A stretch of DNA of 64,000 nt from the NCBI GenBank assembly GCA_015499995.1, contig JADNRV010000012.1, forward strand, positions 248,001 through 312,000, written 5' to 3'. The notes below the pieces were generated by a model, which made no database searches, was not told the DNA's origin, and was given only the letters and a program-made list of their open reading frames with translations. Positions 21,489 to 31,539 of this stretch are shown here, in pieces (within the stretch, counting starts at the first letter, position 1; each line of letters opens with the position of its first letter). A program made the translations under genes and the position numbers. This DNA comes from Flammula alnicola. Its lineage: Eukaryota; Basidiomycota; Agaricomycetes; Agaricales; Strophariaceae.

Positions 21489-21713
21489 TAAGGTAGGGGG
21501 CATCAGGAACCGGCTAGCTTATGTAAGCGCTTATATAAGCGGCAAAATCTGGCCTTCTAGAAAAAATAAAAATTTTGGGCGGTATTTTCAGTGATAATTG
21601 AGCCAAGGATGGGTGAAAATATTTTTTGACTTACCTGGTATTAGAAATAAATGTATTTGAGCCCACTTTAATACCCTAAATGCGAAGAATTCTTCCCTGG
21701 ACTTGCCCTTGAT

Positions 21714-21880
21714 ATTGACGGGTTACCGGACCCCCACCAAAGGTCGGGAGTTTCCGGTCACGGCGTCCAGATGAGCAAAGTGAAACGTCTCACCCTTTGC
21801 TCTCTTCATCCACCTTCGACATTGCGCTCGTCTATCCTCACCGTCCATTCCTCGTGCAATCTTACAGCATCCTTTCTTTC
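21714..21880 (+). repeat. Split direct repeat A1
   Basis: 167 bp beginning ATTGACGGGTTACCGGACCC. The same sequence is at 23975-24141. Confidence 0.85.
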
Positions 21881-21887
21881 TTTCATC

Positions 21888-22034
21888 ATGGTCAACATCC
21901 ACGATCTGGATTTCGGCACCGACAGCCAGAGCATTCAGCTGAATGCCCCTATCTCCCCTGCTATTGCCGCAGGTGCTTCGTCGGGACCTGAGCCCGACCT
22001 TCCGAATTCCACCTTCATCCTCCACCAGGCCTGA
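21888..22034 (+). pseudogene. ORF1 remnant of the Ngaro-like element
   Basis: A 48-residue frame, MVNIHDLDFGTDSQSIQLNA to TFILHQA, starts just after repeat A1, where YR retroelements begin their first (gag-like) ORF. It stops just before the RNase H region in another frame, so the junction of the internal deletion is probably near 22030. Confidence 0.5.
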
Positions 22035-22051
22035 TTGCCGACTTATCCTGG

Positions 22052-22597
22052 GTGCGGTTCCTGCTCCAGTCACTACCGAATTCGCTGCCATTACGAGATC
22101 CCACACCAGTAGATGTACAGTGGTGGGGCGATGCCAGCTCCTCATTTGGCATTGGTGTCGTTGTGCAAGGTTACTGGGCTGCATGGCAGTATGTGCCTGG
22201 CTTCAAGGTAGGCCCACGCCAACCTTTCGATATTGGCTGGGCCGAAGCAGTTGCTGTAGAACTTGGGCTGAGGATATTAGCCTCTCGCCAGCTGCTCAGC
22301 TCGTCATCAGCTGGGCTAGCCTTTCTTGTCCATTCCGACAACCAAGGAGTGGTAACTGTCGTCAACAAAGGCCGCTCTCGCAGCCGGAACACCAACATGG
22401 TGCTAAAGGAGGTCTACAAGCTCCTCGCCGAGTTTCGTATATCCCTTGTTGCATCGTACGTCACCAGCCGCGAAAACGTCACCGACGCCCTTTCCCGCGG
22501 CGACATCCTGGCCTTCTTGGCCAATTTTCCCGCAGCCATAAAGCAGGTCCATATCCCTTTACCAGACCACCTTTCAGACAAACTGGTGTCCGTGTAG
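22052..22597 (+). CDS. RNase H domain of the Ngaro-like element (remnant)
   Basis: The frame is open without an ATG start. It contains VQWWGDASSSFGIGVVV, GWAEAVAVELGLRIL, FLVHSDNQGVVTVVNKG and YVTSRENVTDALSRG, matching the four acidic sites (D, E, D, D) of the retroelement RNase H that follows reverse transcriptase in DIRS/Ngaro polyproteins. The RT itself is gone. The frame overlaps the recombinase frame at its end, so a frameshift or re-initiation would have linked them. Confidence 0.75.
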   Translation: MRFLLQSLPNSLPLRDPTPVDVQWWGDASSSFGIGVVVQGYWAAWQYVPGFKVGPRQPFDIGWAEAVAVELGLRILASRQLLSSSSAGLAFLVHSDNQGVVTVVNKGRSRSRNTNMVLKEVYKLLAEFRISLVASYVTSRENVTDALSRGDILAFLANFPAAIKQVHIPLPDHLSDKLVSV

Positions 22598-23799
22598 CAC
22601 CTGCCATCGCCTCCTGGGTTGCACCCAATGCAGATTCTCCTGGACTATACTGTGTCGAACACATCCGTGGTCTTAATCTCATTCCGTCCGACCTGCGCCC
22701 TGCCTGTCCTGTCGAGGAGCGCATATTTCTCTGGCGTGGCATCAATACACCCGTTCCTCCTATTCTTGACATCCCCATTCTTTCTCACCTTGCCGACATG
22801 GCTTCAAGAGCTTCCCTGGAATCCAGTGGCGCTGGTAGCTATGGCTCGGGCCTTCGCAAGTTCCACCTCTTTTGTGACATATTTTCTGTCTCTGAAAGAG
22901 ATCGGCTACCTGCCTCCTTTGCCCTCCTCCATTCCTTCGTCATCTGGGCAGTAACTGATCCAGATCCGAATGACCCTGTAATGGCTGACGGTACGCCATT
23001 TGAAACTATTTCTGTAAAGACAGCGGAGAAGTACCTATCAGGTATTCGAGCATGGCACCTGGCGCAAGGTTGGCCTGTCCCATTATCTGACGCAGACTAC
23101 AAACACATCGCCTGGAGTTTACGGGGCATGGCAAAGATACAGGCAAACAAACGAAGCCGACCGCCGCGACCACCTATTACCACACCTATGCTGCGCGCTC
23201 TGCGTGCTACCCTTACCCTATCTGATCCTTTCGACGCCTGCATTTGGGCCATGGCAACATGCAGTTTCTTTGGCCTTATGCGCTTCGGCGAGGTGTCAGT
23301 AACCTCTCGTGCGGCATTCCATGGTACACGTCACCTAAAGAGGAGTGACGCCATTCTGACTACAGATGTCAAGGGCCGCCCTTATGCCCGCCTCCGTCTG
23401 CCATTCGCCAAAACAACTGCGCCTGGCGAGTCTCAAGACATCTTCCTAGTAGAACAACAAGGCCTCTGTCCTCTCGACGCCTTGAGAAATCTTGCAGCCG
23501 TAGTGCCTGCCCTACCAGATGACCCGCTATTCTCCTGGCGTGACTGCCAAGGTCACATTCGGCCTATGGTACGCAACACTGCACTCTCGCGTATTAATTC
23601 TATCCTTTCTGCCCATGGATGGGGCAATGCTTTTGGCCACTCCTTCCGCATTGGAGGGGCTTCATTCTACCTAGCAGCTGGTGTGGATCCCGAGGTCGTG
23701 CGCTTGCATGGACGCTGGAAATCCCTGGCTTATCAAGCATATATCAGGGCATTCGAGCAAATAGCCTCAGTGCATCTCGCCAACAGATCTGAACGCTAA
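22594..23799 (+). CDS. Tyrosine recombinase of the Ngaro-like element
   Basis: About 400 codons, open through an upstream stretch from 21943. After a SAM-like core-binding region (GLRKFHLFCDIFSVSERDRL, SVKTAEKYLSGIRAWHLAQG) the catalytic domain shows the first arginine in FFGLMRFGEVSVTS, the H-x-x-R box in FGHSFRIGGASFYLAAG, the third-box RLHGRWKS and the nucleophile tyrosine in YQAYIRAF. All catalytic positions are present and there are no internal stops, so this domain is either recent or still under selection. YRs of this class integrate a circular DNA copy. Confidence 0.85.
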   Translation, partial: VAPAIASWVAPNADSPGLYCVEHIRGLNLIPSDLRPACPVEERIFLWRGINTPVPPILDIPILSHLADMASRASLESSGAGSYGSGLRKFHLFCDIFSVSERDRLPASFALLHSFVIWAVTDPDPNDPVMADGTPFETISVKTAEKYLSGIRAWHLAQGWPVPLSDADYKHIAWSLRGMAKIQANKRSRPPRPPITTPMLRALRATLTLSDPFDACIWAMATCSFFGLMRFGEVSVTSRAAFHGTRHLKRSDAILTTDVKGRPYARLRLPFAKTTAPGESQDIFLVEQQGLCPLDALRNLAAVVPALPDDPLFSWRDCQGHIRPMVRNTALSRINSILSAHGWGNAFGHSFRIGGASFYLAAGVDPEVVRLHGRWKSLAYQAYIRAFEQIASVHLANRSER

Positions 23800-23855
23800 C
23801 AGCCACTCGCCTTGGTGGGGTTTGCGGTCCTTCGTTCACCGCGGTAGTCTCGTTT

Positions 23856-23974
23856 TGGGTAAGCGGCTCACTTTGCACCGCGTCCCGCGTCAGCCTCGCT
23901 GACCAACCCCAACCTTTACAGCTCGTGTGCATTCTCTATGATCTTCCTTCTTTCACCACGTCGATGAATCTGGA
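23856..23974 (+). repeat. Split direct repeat B1
   Basis: 119 bp beginning TGGGTAAGCGGCTCACTTTG; matches 24402-24520 with one visible change (GTCGATG against GTCGACG). It directly abuts A2. Confidence 0.85.
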
Positions 23975-24141
23975 ATTGACGGGTTACCGGACCCCCACCA
24001 AAGGTCGGGAGTTTCCGGTCACGGCGTCCAGATGAGCAAAGTGAAACGTCTCACCCTTTGCTCTCTTCATCCACCTTCGACATTGCGCTCGTCTATCCTC
24101 ACCGTCCATTCCTCGTGCAATCTTACAGCATCCTTTCTTTC
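23975..24141 (+). repeat. Split direct repeat A2
   Basis: 167 bp, the second copy of A1. Confidence 0.85.
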
Positions 24142-24401
24142 CCACCCGCCATCCCTTCGTTGCACGAACTTATGTGTATCTTTATCTTATCTGTACTTGT
24201 ATTTATTGTATTCATCTTTTCCCTTACCTGTACTTGTATTCTAATTTCGTGCGTCTTTACATTATCTGTACATCTTTCCTTTCTTTATCTACTGTACTAC
24301 TACTGTATATTGAATCAATAACCGTATCATGTTCCTCTCCTTTACCTTAGAAATCTCTTGCATAGAGATTGTCACATGGGCAAATTGCGCTGCCAAGTGA
24401 C

Positions 24402-24520
24402 TGGGTAAGCGGCTCACTTTGCACCGCGTCCCGCGTCAGCCTCGCTGACCAACCCCAACCTTTACAGCTCGTGTGCATTCTCTATGATCTTCCTTCTTTC
24501 ACCACGTCGACGAATCTGGA
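24402..24520 (+). repeat. Split direct repeat B2
   Basis: 119 bp, the second copy of B1 and the right end of the retroelement. Confidence 0.85.
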
Positions 24521-24896
24521 GTGTGTTTGAAGCGCGGGATTGTCGGCAGACAATACCGCTCGGGCCGACAGTCGCCGACTTACCTATTATAGTAGCTTAC
24601 ATAAGAACCCTAACCCTAAGTTGCGGCAAAATCTTGGGGTCAAAAATCTAAAAAGTTGCGGAATGAACGGGGAAGCATGAAAAAAAACACAGAAAAAAAA
24701 ATAGATTTTTCTGAGAATGGCTAATAACTCTCTCAAAAGTTAATTAATTTTAAATCTGGCTACTGAGACTTGCAAGGATGCTCAAAGGCTTCAATTCTAC
24801 GTTCTTAGAAATGTGGGAACGTTGTTTGTGGCCGAGGAATAGCGAGCTCGTTGTCTGCTTATGTAAGGGTGCCGGTTCCTGATGCCCCCTACCTTA

Positions 24897-25594
24897 TTAG
24901 TATAGCGTGGTCTCTGGGGAATAAATATCATGACTGCCATGGAGTGGATAAATCCACTCGATTTACTGATGAAGCCGGTGACCTTAGCGAACGTGTGATA
25001 TACCCGACGTCAGCTGGCCGTCGTTTCCGATAAAAGGCGCCCCCCGCCTCGTGCCGAAATGACAAGTTCAGCGCTGGTATAATTGCCTTAGATCCCGAAG
25101 GACAACATGAAATTGACAGAGTTGTACGCTGAGACCTGACTAGAAGCACCGCCTTGCTTGCTCAGAGGGCATTCCCAGCTACCAACACTGATTCAGTAAC
25201 ATTTCTATCGCGGTAGCGTAGATATGGACCCACTCAGACACTATACCAGATACAGATACACAGCAACTTTCACAACGGCAGTCCGGCAGGTTCCCGTGGC
25301 AAAGTTGAAGATATTTCAGGACCTCAGGGGATTGCGATCTTGAGGACCATGATGTGGTGAACACATGGATAGGGATACTCTGCATGAATAAATTGGAAGA
25401 TATATTGCAATATTTCTAATACATGATAAAGGCTATTGAAATGAATGCGGGATATTCAGTGTAATGTATTGCGGAAGAAAAATGAAAGGCTCACATATTA
25501 TTAAAATTAAGAAAGTAGGTTGCGAAAGGGTGTCTGCCCGCGCACCCCATCGGCATCTATGAATAAGTATCTGGATCTAATATCAAGCGCTGAA
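24897..25594. other. Intergenic region and chitinase 3' side
   Basis: No gene recognised. AT-rich DNA at 25390-25510 probably includes the chitinase 3' UTR. Confidence 0.45.
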
Positions 25595-27456
25595 CTATGA
25601 GCAAACTTGTTCAATCCCCATCGCATCACTGATCGCAGATAAGAGGATATCGTTCGAGTCGCCCAGGACGTGCCAAACGGCAAAGCCGGCCAACCCATTG
25701 TCACTAATGAATTTGCCTTTGGCAGCTACGAAAATTCAACGTCAGGATGCGCAGAGAATAAACCATCCTCGAACAACGAGTTGTGACGTACCAAAACTTG
25801 TAGCATCGTCAAAAGAAATCATGGTTTGGTTGGTCGCGTCATAAACAAAAGGCTAGAATACAGCACTTGTGAGGCAATGTATCGCTTAATGGCAGTAGTA
25901 CCTACTGTTTGACTGCAATTATCAAAGCGGTAATCAATCCCGCTGGCTGCGGCACCAGTAGAATCCAGGAATCCGGCAGCAATCATGCCCTTGAAATTGA
26001 AGGTGCCGCTAACTCCAACCGGATTGCCGCACTGGTCAGTAGCTGGGTTTAACGATGTCGTAAGAAGATCATGTAATCTACGGCACTTCATAACAAAGTA
26101 CTCACTTGCACTCGCACCAGGTACGTCACTATCGCCGAGGGGCTGCAATGATTTATCAAATGGAGGGTAAAGAATGAGATTGCCCGAACTGTCCACAGCT
26201 GCGCTGTCAGCGACATGGAAGCTGTGGCCGTACGCTGGCACTCCCAGTGCAATCTAATACAGTTCCGCATTATGCATTAGGCCTATTCTTCCTCGAGTGA
26301 ATAGTGCGGTTACAATTACCTTGGAAGCTGGGAATTGGGCGTCCGTCCAGGCTTTGAGTGCAGAGGTGGCAGATCCAGCCTGGACAGGGGCACACGAGTC
26401 ATCCAAAGGCGCATTGGGACCAACATCAGGCGACCACGATCCCCAAACATCATAGTTCATGACCGCTACAAAGAGAAACAACCAAAAGAAAAATGAATAT
26501 CCAGCCAAGTTCCGGGAACATGCGACCTACCAATGTGATCCAGTACCGAGGCAAAGCCCGAAACATCTGACATGGGCGTCCCACCGGCACCAGCGAAGGG
26601 CGTCAAGCCCACAGCAGCGGTCAGCGTCAATTGAGCACCGTCTGGATCTTGTCTCAGCTCCTGCAGGAAGGACAGGAAGTTGGCAGAGTCATTATCTGAG
26701 ATGGTGTTACATCCGATGCCTTGGCGGCTTGGGTACTCCCAACTACATTTTATTACGGGTTATGGTTAGCTCTAGAATACCGAGTGCTTTCTGACTCACT
26801 CAAAGTCAATGCCGTCGAGGCCGTACTGAGTTGCAAGCCCTACTACAGCCTTGACGAATGTCGTCCGGTTCTCAGCGCTGTCAACTGCACTCGAGTAGTA
26901 TATCGATCCCGTCCAGCCTCCAATAGACAGCAAGGCACCGACACCCTGTATATCATAAGAAGATCTGTTAGATTTCCGTGCAGAACCAAAAGAGTTGCAA
27001 AACCTGTTTACATTGTTATGAGCTTCAGAAACAAACGTTGGCAGCAGCGCTGCACTCTGGGCATCAAGAGCGATCACAGAGGGATCCGGGGTCGTCGTTC
27101 TGCACAACCCAAAATCAGCATCACAAAATCCTCACAGAATCGGAAAAATAAATAACCAAAGATACGTACGCGAAAGCAAATGTCAAAGCACTGTACTTCG
27201 ACCACGAAATCTGACTGGGCGGGAGATCGGCTCCAAGCCAGCCAGGATACCACCCAGTGGCGACGACGTCATTAGTGCCGTTCGAAGAACTAGGCGTGAC
27301 GGTAGGCGTTGGCCCTTGTACAGCAAGAGCCGCAGCTGATTTCGGAGGGACCAGTCCACAACGTGGGGCAGCAACAACGAAAACAGGCGTATATATGGAG
27401 GACAGAGCCGCCAGCAGCATAGCCGTAGATTTAAAGAAGGATTCGGCACGGTGCAT
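25595..27456 (-). CDS. Secreted GH18 chitinase
   Basis: Nine exons (27170-27456, 27012-27099, 26800-26945, 26531-26742, 26320-26465, 26106-26253, 25906-26042, 25792-25852, 25595-25725) encode 451 aa. The ATG at 27456 is followed by a signal peptide, MLLAALSSIYTPVFVVAA. A GH18 TIM barrel then follows: VATGWYPGWLGADLPPSQIS, LLSIGGWTGSIYYS, the catalytic motif DGIDFDWEYP (its last residues only after splicing), MNYDVWGSWSP and GLAGFAVWHVLGD. It hydrolyses chitin beta-1,4 bonds by substrate-assisted catalysis, with the Glu of DxxDxDxE as acid. No chitin-binding module is seen. Roles could be wall remodelling or attack on other fungi. Confidence 0.92.
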
Positions 27457-28926
27457 GCTGCCGAGCAACAAAACAAGGAACGGGATGAAGATTGAGAGTG
27501 GGGTTGTTTGAAGAAAGGATCTGGAGCTGGGGGAACATGACTTGATATACAGCAAAAAACGCGGTTGACGTACGATTGCAATCAACGCCTCGACTCGGCG
27601 TCCGTCGTTCGTCCGTTTGTCACTTGTAGGTCAGGTGGGGCATCCTTGACGACCTACTTCGTAAAGATCGTCGGGGCACGAGGAAGAGGGCTGGCGGTTG
27701 TGAGAATTTTACCGTCTCGCATCACCACGATTCGGACTCATGCCCGAAGTGCATCAGAGAGCATGAGATTAGATGAACCTTTCATCTATTATTCCTAAAT
27801 TTGGAGCCTTGAGCCATGCATATGATACTAATGGAACAAGACGCTCTAAAAACATGCAGTCAACACGTGTATATCATGAACAGCGGTTGTGCGTGCGAAA
27901 AACATACCTCATCAGGATTTTAGGGGAACACGAGGATATCGTTGGGATATGGAGTAAGAGAACGCCTTTTGGGAAGAGTTCATAGCTGTAACTTTCTTTG
28001 TCAGAAGGGAAGCAATCATAATTTTGAGCAAAGAAATTGCTATGAGAAGACACCCTTTCTGGATTTTTTTTCTTGTCAGATGGCTTTGTGGAAATCCATA
28101 CAAACAGGCAACATAAAAAGATATAAGGACTACTCACCAACGGTTCGAACCAAAAGGAAACCTGCCCGGTAGCCTTTGTGGAGCCGTCGGCAAAAGGCCA
28201 GGACATGGCCTATAGGAAAACGGAGAAGGGTAGCCAGTATCTCGGCTATATGCGTAGGCAAAAATGGCACGTCTAGCTCGAGGTCTTGGCCATGAGGAAG
28301 TCTAACCCCTTCATTTAACAGTATGCAAAGACACGAAGCCTCGATGGGAGGTCGATGTCCGAATGGCCTTGTACCAGGAAGGAGCCTCGGGACAAACTCA
28401 ACGCTGATCTTTCCTCTTCGTGATAGGGCCGGCATTAACGACAGCAGAACAATTCCTATCCAATCAAATGACCTATACCTTCGATGAGGCTTAATAAAAT
28501 TGCGAAGACAATGAGGACTAAATCATGGAACTCCCGTCAATGGTGCATATACAAAAGATATCAACTACGCACCATCCAGTCGATCAACATAAAGGAGATT
28601 CCTTCCTTTGTGTGTTTGTTTCGATGTCTGCAGCATATAGGAAGGCATAGTTCACGGGGCCTTTGACTGAGGTTGCAGCCGTTTAATATCCAAATGGGCC
28701 TAGATTCATGAAAAATATTCGACTCAAACTTGACGCTTTCTGACTTCCATTGAAATGCATTCTTGAATCTTGATTAGGATTACGTGGTTGGATATACATG
28801 GAGTGAAAACGTGCAGGAATAACTGTGATAAGTAAGAAACCCAATACTGGGAGGACGCAAGGTTAACTTGCAGGAGCGACATCCATACAACGCAAGGACT
28901 CACACTTAGCGATATTCAACTAAAGG
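27457..28926. other. Intergenic region, one unassigned minus-strand frame
   Basis: A minus-strand frame at 28130-28435 (MPALSRRGKISVEFVPRLLP...) is open for 101 codons and could splice at TTCCTATAG into AMSWPFADGSTKATGQV. I recognise no domain and the frame choice is unclear. The rest looks non-coding. Confidence 0.3.
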
Positions 28927-29651
28927 TCAAGGTCTAACAACCCTCCCACCCTCTCCTCTAATCAACCCGATCCTCGCAGCGAGCTGCCGCGCCTGGTTCA
29001 TCTGCATCCTCCTTGAACGGAAGAACAGCACTCCAAGTGCTATTATTGCGAAAACAACATTGCATGCGACGAATTCGTAAAAGTCTGCGCGCTCCTTGGA
29101 AACAATGCGACCACAGGATTCCCATGCGGGTATTTCGCCCTCTGGATGAAGAGTGGTTAGGTGGTTTGTTGGTGGATTGTCGCTCTTCATAGGCGGTCGG
29201 TGCGGCGGAGAGGCGGGTATGAAGGTGCTATTGATGCAGTGCATGAGACGGCGATTACCAAAGGGTTGGCAGAAGGGTTCGCTCATCTGCATACCATTGC
29301 AGATCGAGGGAAGAAGACAGAAAATGAGGTCAGAGACGTTAATTCCAAAATCTATGAAGAGCAAACTCACGGCCTCAGGTGGACATGGTTCGCATGCGCC
29401 AAATGGCGTGCAGAGAAGATGGCTTCCGGTATCATTATCCTTATTCTTGGGTGGCGGTGGTTGCCTGGATATGTATCCTTCGTTCACGCTGCGTACAGCA
29501 ACAACAGGTTGAAGAAGAGAAATCCACGTGAGTATCATGCTGCAAATGAAAGACAGGATCAGTCGAAGTATTCAACAAGTTCTTTTGAATTTCGGTCAAC
29601 TTACAGACATAAAGTAGAGGCCACGGCCCACGGTCGCGAGCACGAGGGCAT
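28927..29651 (-). CDS. Small cysteine-rich type I membrane protein
   Basis: Exons 29605-29651, 29371-29539 and 28927-29286 encode 191 aa. The first intron is needed for a proper signal peptide: MPSCSRPWAVASTLCLMILT...QPVVAV. A lumenal or extracellular part follows with CTPFGACEPCPPEA, EPFCQPFGNRRLMHC and CGRIVSKERADFYEF. Then comes one membrane helix, FVACNVVFAIIALGVLFF, and a short basic cytosolic tail (RSRRMQMNQARQL). The paired cysteines and the single helix suggest an ER or surface protein. I do not recognise the family name. It is divergent from SRP19 with 204 bp between start codons, so they may share a promoter region. Confidence 0.75.
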
Positions 29652-29855
29652 CTGAGCAGCATGAACGTCGTCGAAGTTGAATATAAAGTGCCCTGCCCGG
29701 ATGCTGTGCTGTCGGTGCAAGGTTCGGGGCTAGAGGCACCGTGAGAATAAACATACTCATTCAGGGTCCAGCTCAGAATCTCCCTGCACGAGCCTGCACG
29801 TTGTATATCGTCTCCCACAGAAGAATTCCGTTAACACACATCGAACGCACCCAAA

Positions 29856-31047
29856 ATGTCTCGCAGAGCAGCAATAGTCGAAGAATTCGACGACGACACC
29901 GATCTTCCATTGCCGTCGCATCCTTTACCCAACACAGGCTCGCGTGGCGCTCTACTAGAGGAGCTGCATATCTCTGATGACGAGTTCGAGGCACCTCGCG
30001 CAGGACCTGCATCTCCTCCAAGACAGCAGTATCAGCAGGGGACGCAGAATAGTTCAGAGTCGGGCTCGAGGCCCGCACAGCCAGATCCAAATCGCCAAGT
30101 GACGGACATCACACCATATAAATCGTACGTACTGGTCGAACCTCTTCCACTTTCTTCTTTCTTTATATCTTGTTTTTATCCTGAATTTACGTGCATCCTG
30201 TGGACGAAGGGTGTGGATTCTGATCCTGATTTTTCCGCAGGTGGACATGTATCTACCCGATTTATCTCGATGCGAAGCGGCCTTATGGGACAGGCCAACG
30301 ACGGGTTGAGCGCGCCAAGAGCTTATGGTGGCCTCTCAGCAAGGATATTGCGGATGCTGCCAATAGACTTGGCCTTGGAACGCTGCACGAGGTCAATAAA
30401 GCACATCCCCGAGACTGGGAGAACCCAGGTAGAGTGAGAGTGCAGTGGAAGAAAGAGGGCAAGCTCATCAACCCCGTCATTAAGACCAGTCAGTTTTATT
30501 TCCTCGTGCTATCCATCCTCCGGGCCTCGGTCCCATGCTTCCTTCGTCGTCGTCCATACGATCCCAGAGCTGATTGGCCCAATTTATGTTTACGCACCAC
30601 ACAGAGAAACAGCTACTCGAGATGATATGCTTCCAGCTACAACATCTCAAACCCGAGAATGTGCCGAAACCGCCCTACAACACTGCCAATACACCTAGCA
30701 CCGCGGCGCCTGCGACATCGGCGAAAACAACAACCGCTACCCCTGCTACCCCCTCCGCATCGTCCAACAAAGGCAAGCAGCCCGCCGCGACCAAGTCGAA
30801 ATCCCCCGCAGCACCTTCCCACCATACTTCCGGACGTCAGCTTCCTGTGCCTCCAGAACCACACCCCCCGCTGGCGAGCAGGGTGTCGTCTTATTCTCCT
30901 GCGATATCGACCGGGGTCCTGATCGAGACCGTCAAGGCAGGCATGAACGCGACGGAGGCAAACGCGATCGGTGCTGGACCCGGGGGCAGTGGTGCTCCTG
31001 GAGGTGCGTCGAAAGGAAAACGGAAGGTGGTGAGAGTGAGAGGATAA
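29856..31047 (+). CDS. SEC65: Signal recognition particle 19-kDa subunit (SRP19/Sec65)
   Basis: Exons 29856-30124, 30241-30488 and 30605-31047 encode 319 aa; the second intron uses donor GTCAGT. The SRP19 domain spans residues about 88-195: WTCIYPIYLDAKRPYGTGQR, VERAKSLWWPLSKDIADAAN, DWENPGRVRVQWK and KKQLLEMICFQLQHL. The protein binds SRP RNA and readies it for SRP54 in co-translational targeting. The acidic N-terminal extension and the long Ala/Pro/Ser-rich tail ending KGKRKVVRVRG are longer than in animal SRP19 and typical of fungi. It is an essential housekeeping gene, useful as a synteny anchor. Confidence 0.92.
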
Positions 31048-31539
31048 GGACCCTGCTCGGAGCGTTGCTGCTGCCTTCGCTAGTAGGAGTTATAATCGCT
31101 GCTTCGCTGTAAGTCAAGAAGGTGAAAGTGTATGAGTTTATGTTTGTACTCTACCCTTGTGTTGTTGACTAGGGAAACAAAGATCGTTGTCTTTCTATTC
31201 CATGTTTTGAGGGAGAGATTCGGCCATCTTTTTAAATTTGCACAATGCTAATCATCAAGCCTATGACGACGACCCCTTTCAACGAATCTTGTGTCCCTAA
31301 TTGCTATTGAAACAACGGAAGAAATGCACTATTTTTTGGCAGCTCCCGACTCTACGAAACTCTGCTACTTGTCAAACTATCTTGGAATAAGACTACACCA
31401 GTTGGTCGCCGACTTTGTCTACCTTTGTCGTTGACTTGTCAACCGCCTCGAAGTTGTACCACCCAGTTGCTCGACCTTCTACATTAATGTACATCGTTCA
31501 AGTTGGATAATACAGAAAATGATTTCTGATGCTATACGA
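31048..31539. other. Convergent intergenic region
   Basis: No gene; 3' ends of SRP19 and the asparagine synthetase face each other here. Confidence 0.5.

Larger units (their letters stand above)
21714..24520 (+). mobile_element. Internally deleted Ngaro-like tyrosine-recombinase retrotransposon
   Basis: Repeats are arranged A1 (21714-21880), internal region, B1 (23856-23974), A2 (23975-24141), spacer, B2 (24402-24520), with B1 directly abutting A2. This A1...B1A2...B2 split direct repeat is the hallmark of Ngaro/PAT-type YR retroelements. The internal region has the start of a first ORF, an RNase H domain and a tyrosine recombinase, but no reverse transcriptase, so the copy cannot be autonomous. 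The element reads on the plus strand. Confidence 0.85.
21489..24896. mobile_element. TIR element carrying a nested retroelement
   Basis: 21489-21514 (TAAGGTAGGGGGCATCAGGA plus ACCGGC) is a perfect inverted repeat of 24871-24896. CTTATGTAAGC-type subterminal motifs occur on both sides (about 21519 and 24858, with another at 24594). If the outer TA is the duplicated target, the ends are AGGTAGGGGG and the TSD is TA, as in Tc1/mariner-like elements, but this is not certain. Without the nested insertion only about 600 bp remain, all non-coding, so the host element was a MITE-sized non-autonomous copy. Confidence 0.75.

Noticed and set aside
21943..22593. N-terminal extension of the recombinase frame
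   Set aside because: Open by chance over the RNase H region in another frame; its sequence is Arg/Ser/Pro-rich nonsense, while the overlapping frame has clear RNase H motifs.
24606..24620. CCCTAACCCTAA, telomere-like
   Set aside because: Only two units, inside a transposon; too short to be an interstitial telomere tract.
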